Positions 63,201 to 64,000 of a stretch of DNA of 64,000 nucleotides are shown here, piece by piece (position 1 is the first letter of the stretch; the number at the start of each line of letters is the position of its first letter). Source of the stretch: Luscinia megarhynchos (Eukaryota; Chordata; Aves; Passeriformes; Turdidae). Position numbers and translations under genes: made by a program. The stretch lies in NCBI GenBank assembly GCA_034336665.1, contig CM067590.1, forward strand, positions 2,699,748-2,763,747. Direction: 5' to 3'. The notes under the pieces are model-generated. The model ran no database searches and was not told where the DNA came from. It worked only from the letters and a program-made list of their open reading frames with translations.

Positions 63201-64000
63201 ATCCCAAGGGGATGCCCGGGACGTGCCTGGAAAGCAACCAGGCAGCCGAGGGCATGCCGGGTATGGGCGCTCCCGGGAGCAGGGGCTGCAGTACTGCCGG
63301 GGTGCCCGGGGAGTGTGCAGCATTGAGGGGTCACCCCAGAGCTCGGACATCATCCCTTCCCCACAGCACTGGTGCCACACGACCTTGGCAGCGCTGGGAA
63401 TTTATTCCTGGGGTTGGTTTATTCTTTTATCAGGTGTTGGTTTAACAGGGTGAGCTCTCCCCCTTCCCCTTTAATCCTATCGGCATCTGTGTTGGGCACG
63501 TCCATACCCAGAATAATCACCTGCTTGGCAGATTTGTCACTTCACCAGATGTAATCGGAGAACTTTTCCTTTTTTTTTCTTTTTTTTTTTTTTCTTTTTG
63601 AAACTCTCCTTATTTTCTGTTTCTTAGAAGCTGCAGCTCGCAGCAAAGGTGGCTGCTGCAGGCAGTACCTGCTCCAGGTCACCCTCCCCAAAGCCAAGGG
63701 TTTGCTTTGCTCAGCTCTGCACTCCAGCTGGGTTTTGGCTGAGGGGAGGATGACAGGGCAGTGGCACAGAGGGTGGCTGTGCCATGATGGCTGTTCCTGC
63801 CATCCTCTGCTGCCAGGAGTGCACCTGGATGGGCACAAACCCTGAGCCGGGGGGAAAATGGGCACAGGATGAGGCTGGGGGATGTTTGGGATGGGGGATG
63901 TTGAGTCAGGGGGATGCCAGGTGAGGAAGAGGCCAGGCTGGGAGGATGCCAGCTCAGGGGGACGCAGAGGTTGCTCACAACATGTCTCTGCACAGATGCC

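Noticed and set aside
50080..64000. Search for EFNA2 exon 1
   Set aside because: No minus-strand match to the expected YAVYWNRSNPR codons or a signal peptide with a phase-compatible donor; exon 1 must lie further right.

Overview
The window is vertebrate genomic DNA. Coding exons are short, separated by canonical GT/AG introns, and all lie on the minus strand. CR1-type LINE fragments, solo LTRs of endogenous retroviruses, very high GC with CpG islands, and a tandem array in almost every intron point to a bird, and to a small GC-rich microchromosome. One LTR resembles a type I associate with songbirds, so a passerine is my best guess (inference).

Three genes are recognisable, in minus-strand order from right to left. 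(1) EFNA2 (ephrin-A2): coding exons 2-4 at 49179-43150, a probable 3' UTR to about 40690, and exon 1 beyond the right edge. (2) A calcium/calmodulin-dependent kinase of the CaMKIV type, complete in 11 coding exons (23719-8421), with a CpG-island promoter at about 24.1-25.1 kb and a last exon made largely of an in-frame tandem repeat. (3) PWWP3A (MUM1/EXPAND1): six 5' coding exons (4335-126), a CpG-island promoter at about 5.6-6.2 kb, and its 3' half beyond the left edge. EFNA2 and PWWP3A are also neighbours on human 19p13.3. The kinase between them looks like a second CaMKIV gene that mammals appear to lack.

Layout: 1-6.2 kb PWWP3A 5' half and promoter; 6.2-8.4 kb probable kinase 3' UTR plus a CR1 fragment; 8.4-25.1 kb kinase; 25.1-40.7 kb intergenic, without a supportable gene but with several AT-richer, TAAT-rich islands that look like conserved regulatory elements; 40.7-49.2 kb EFNA2 exons 4-2; 49.2-64 kb EFNA2 intron 1.

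The genes do not form an operon or pathway. PWWP3A is a chromatin/DNA-repair factor, the kinase is a calcium signalling enzyme, and EFNA2 is a GPI-anchored axon-guidance ligand. The main oddities are the coding repeat in the kinase tail, an LTR inserted 23 nt from an EFNA2 splice acceptor, splice sites embedded in tandem arrays, and two apparent one-base frame breaks in otherwise intact genes, which are probably assembly errors. I found no new multi-gene system.
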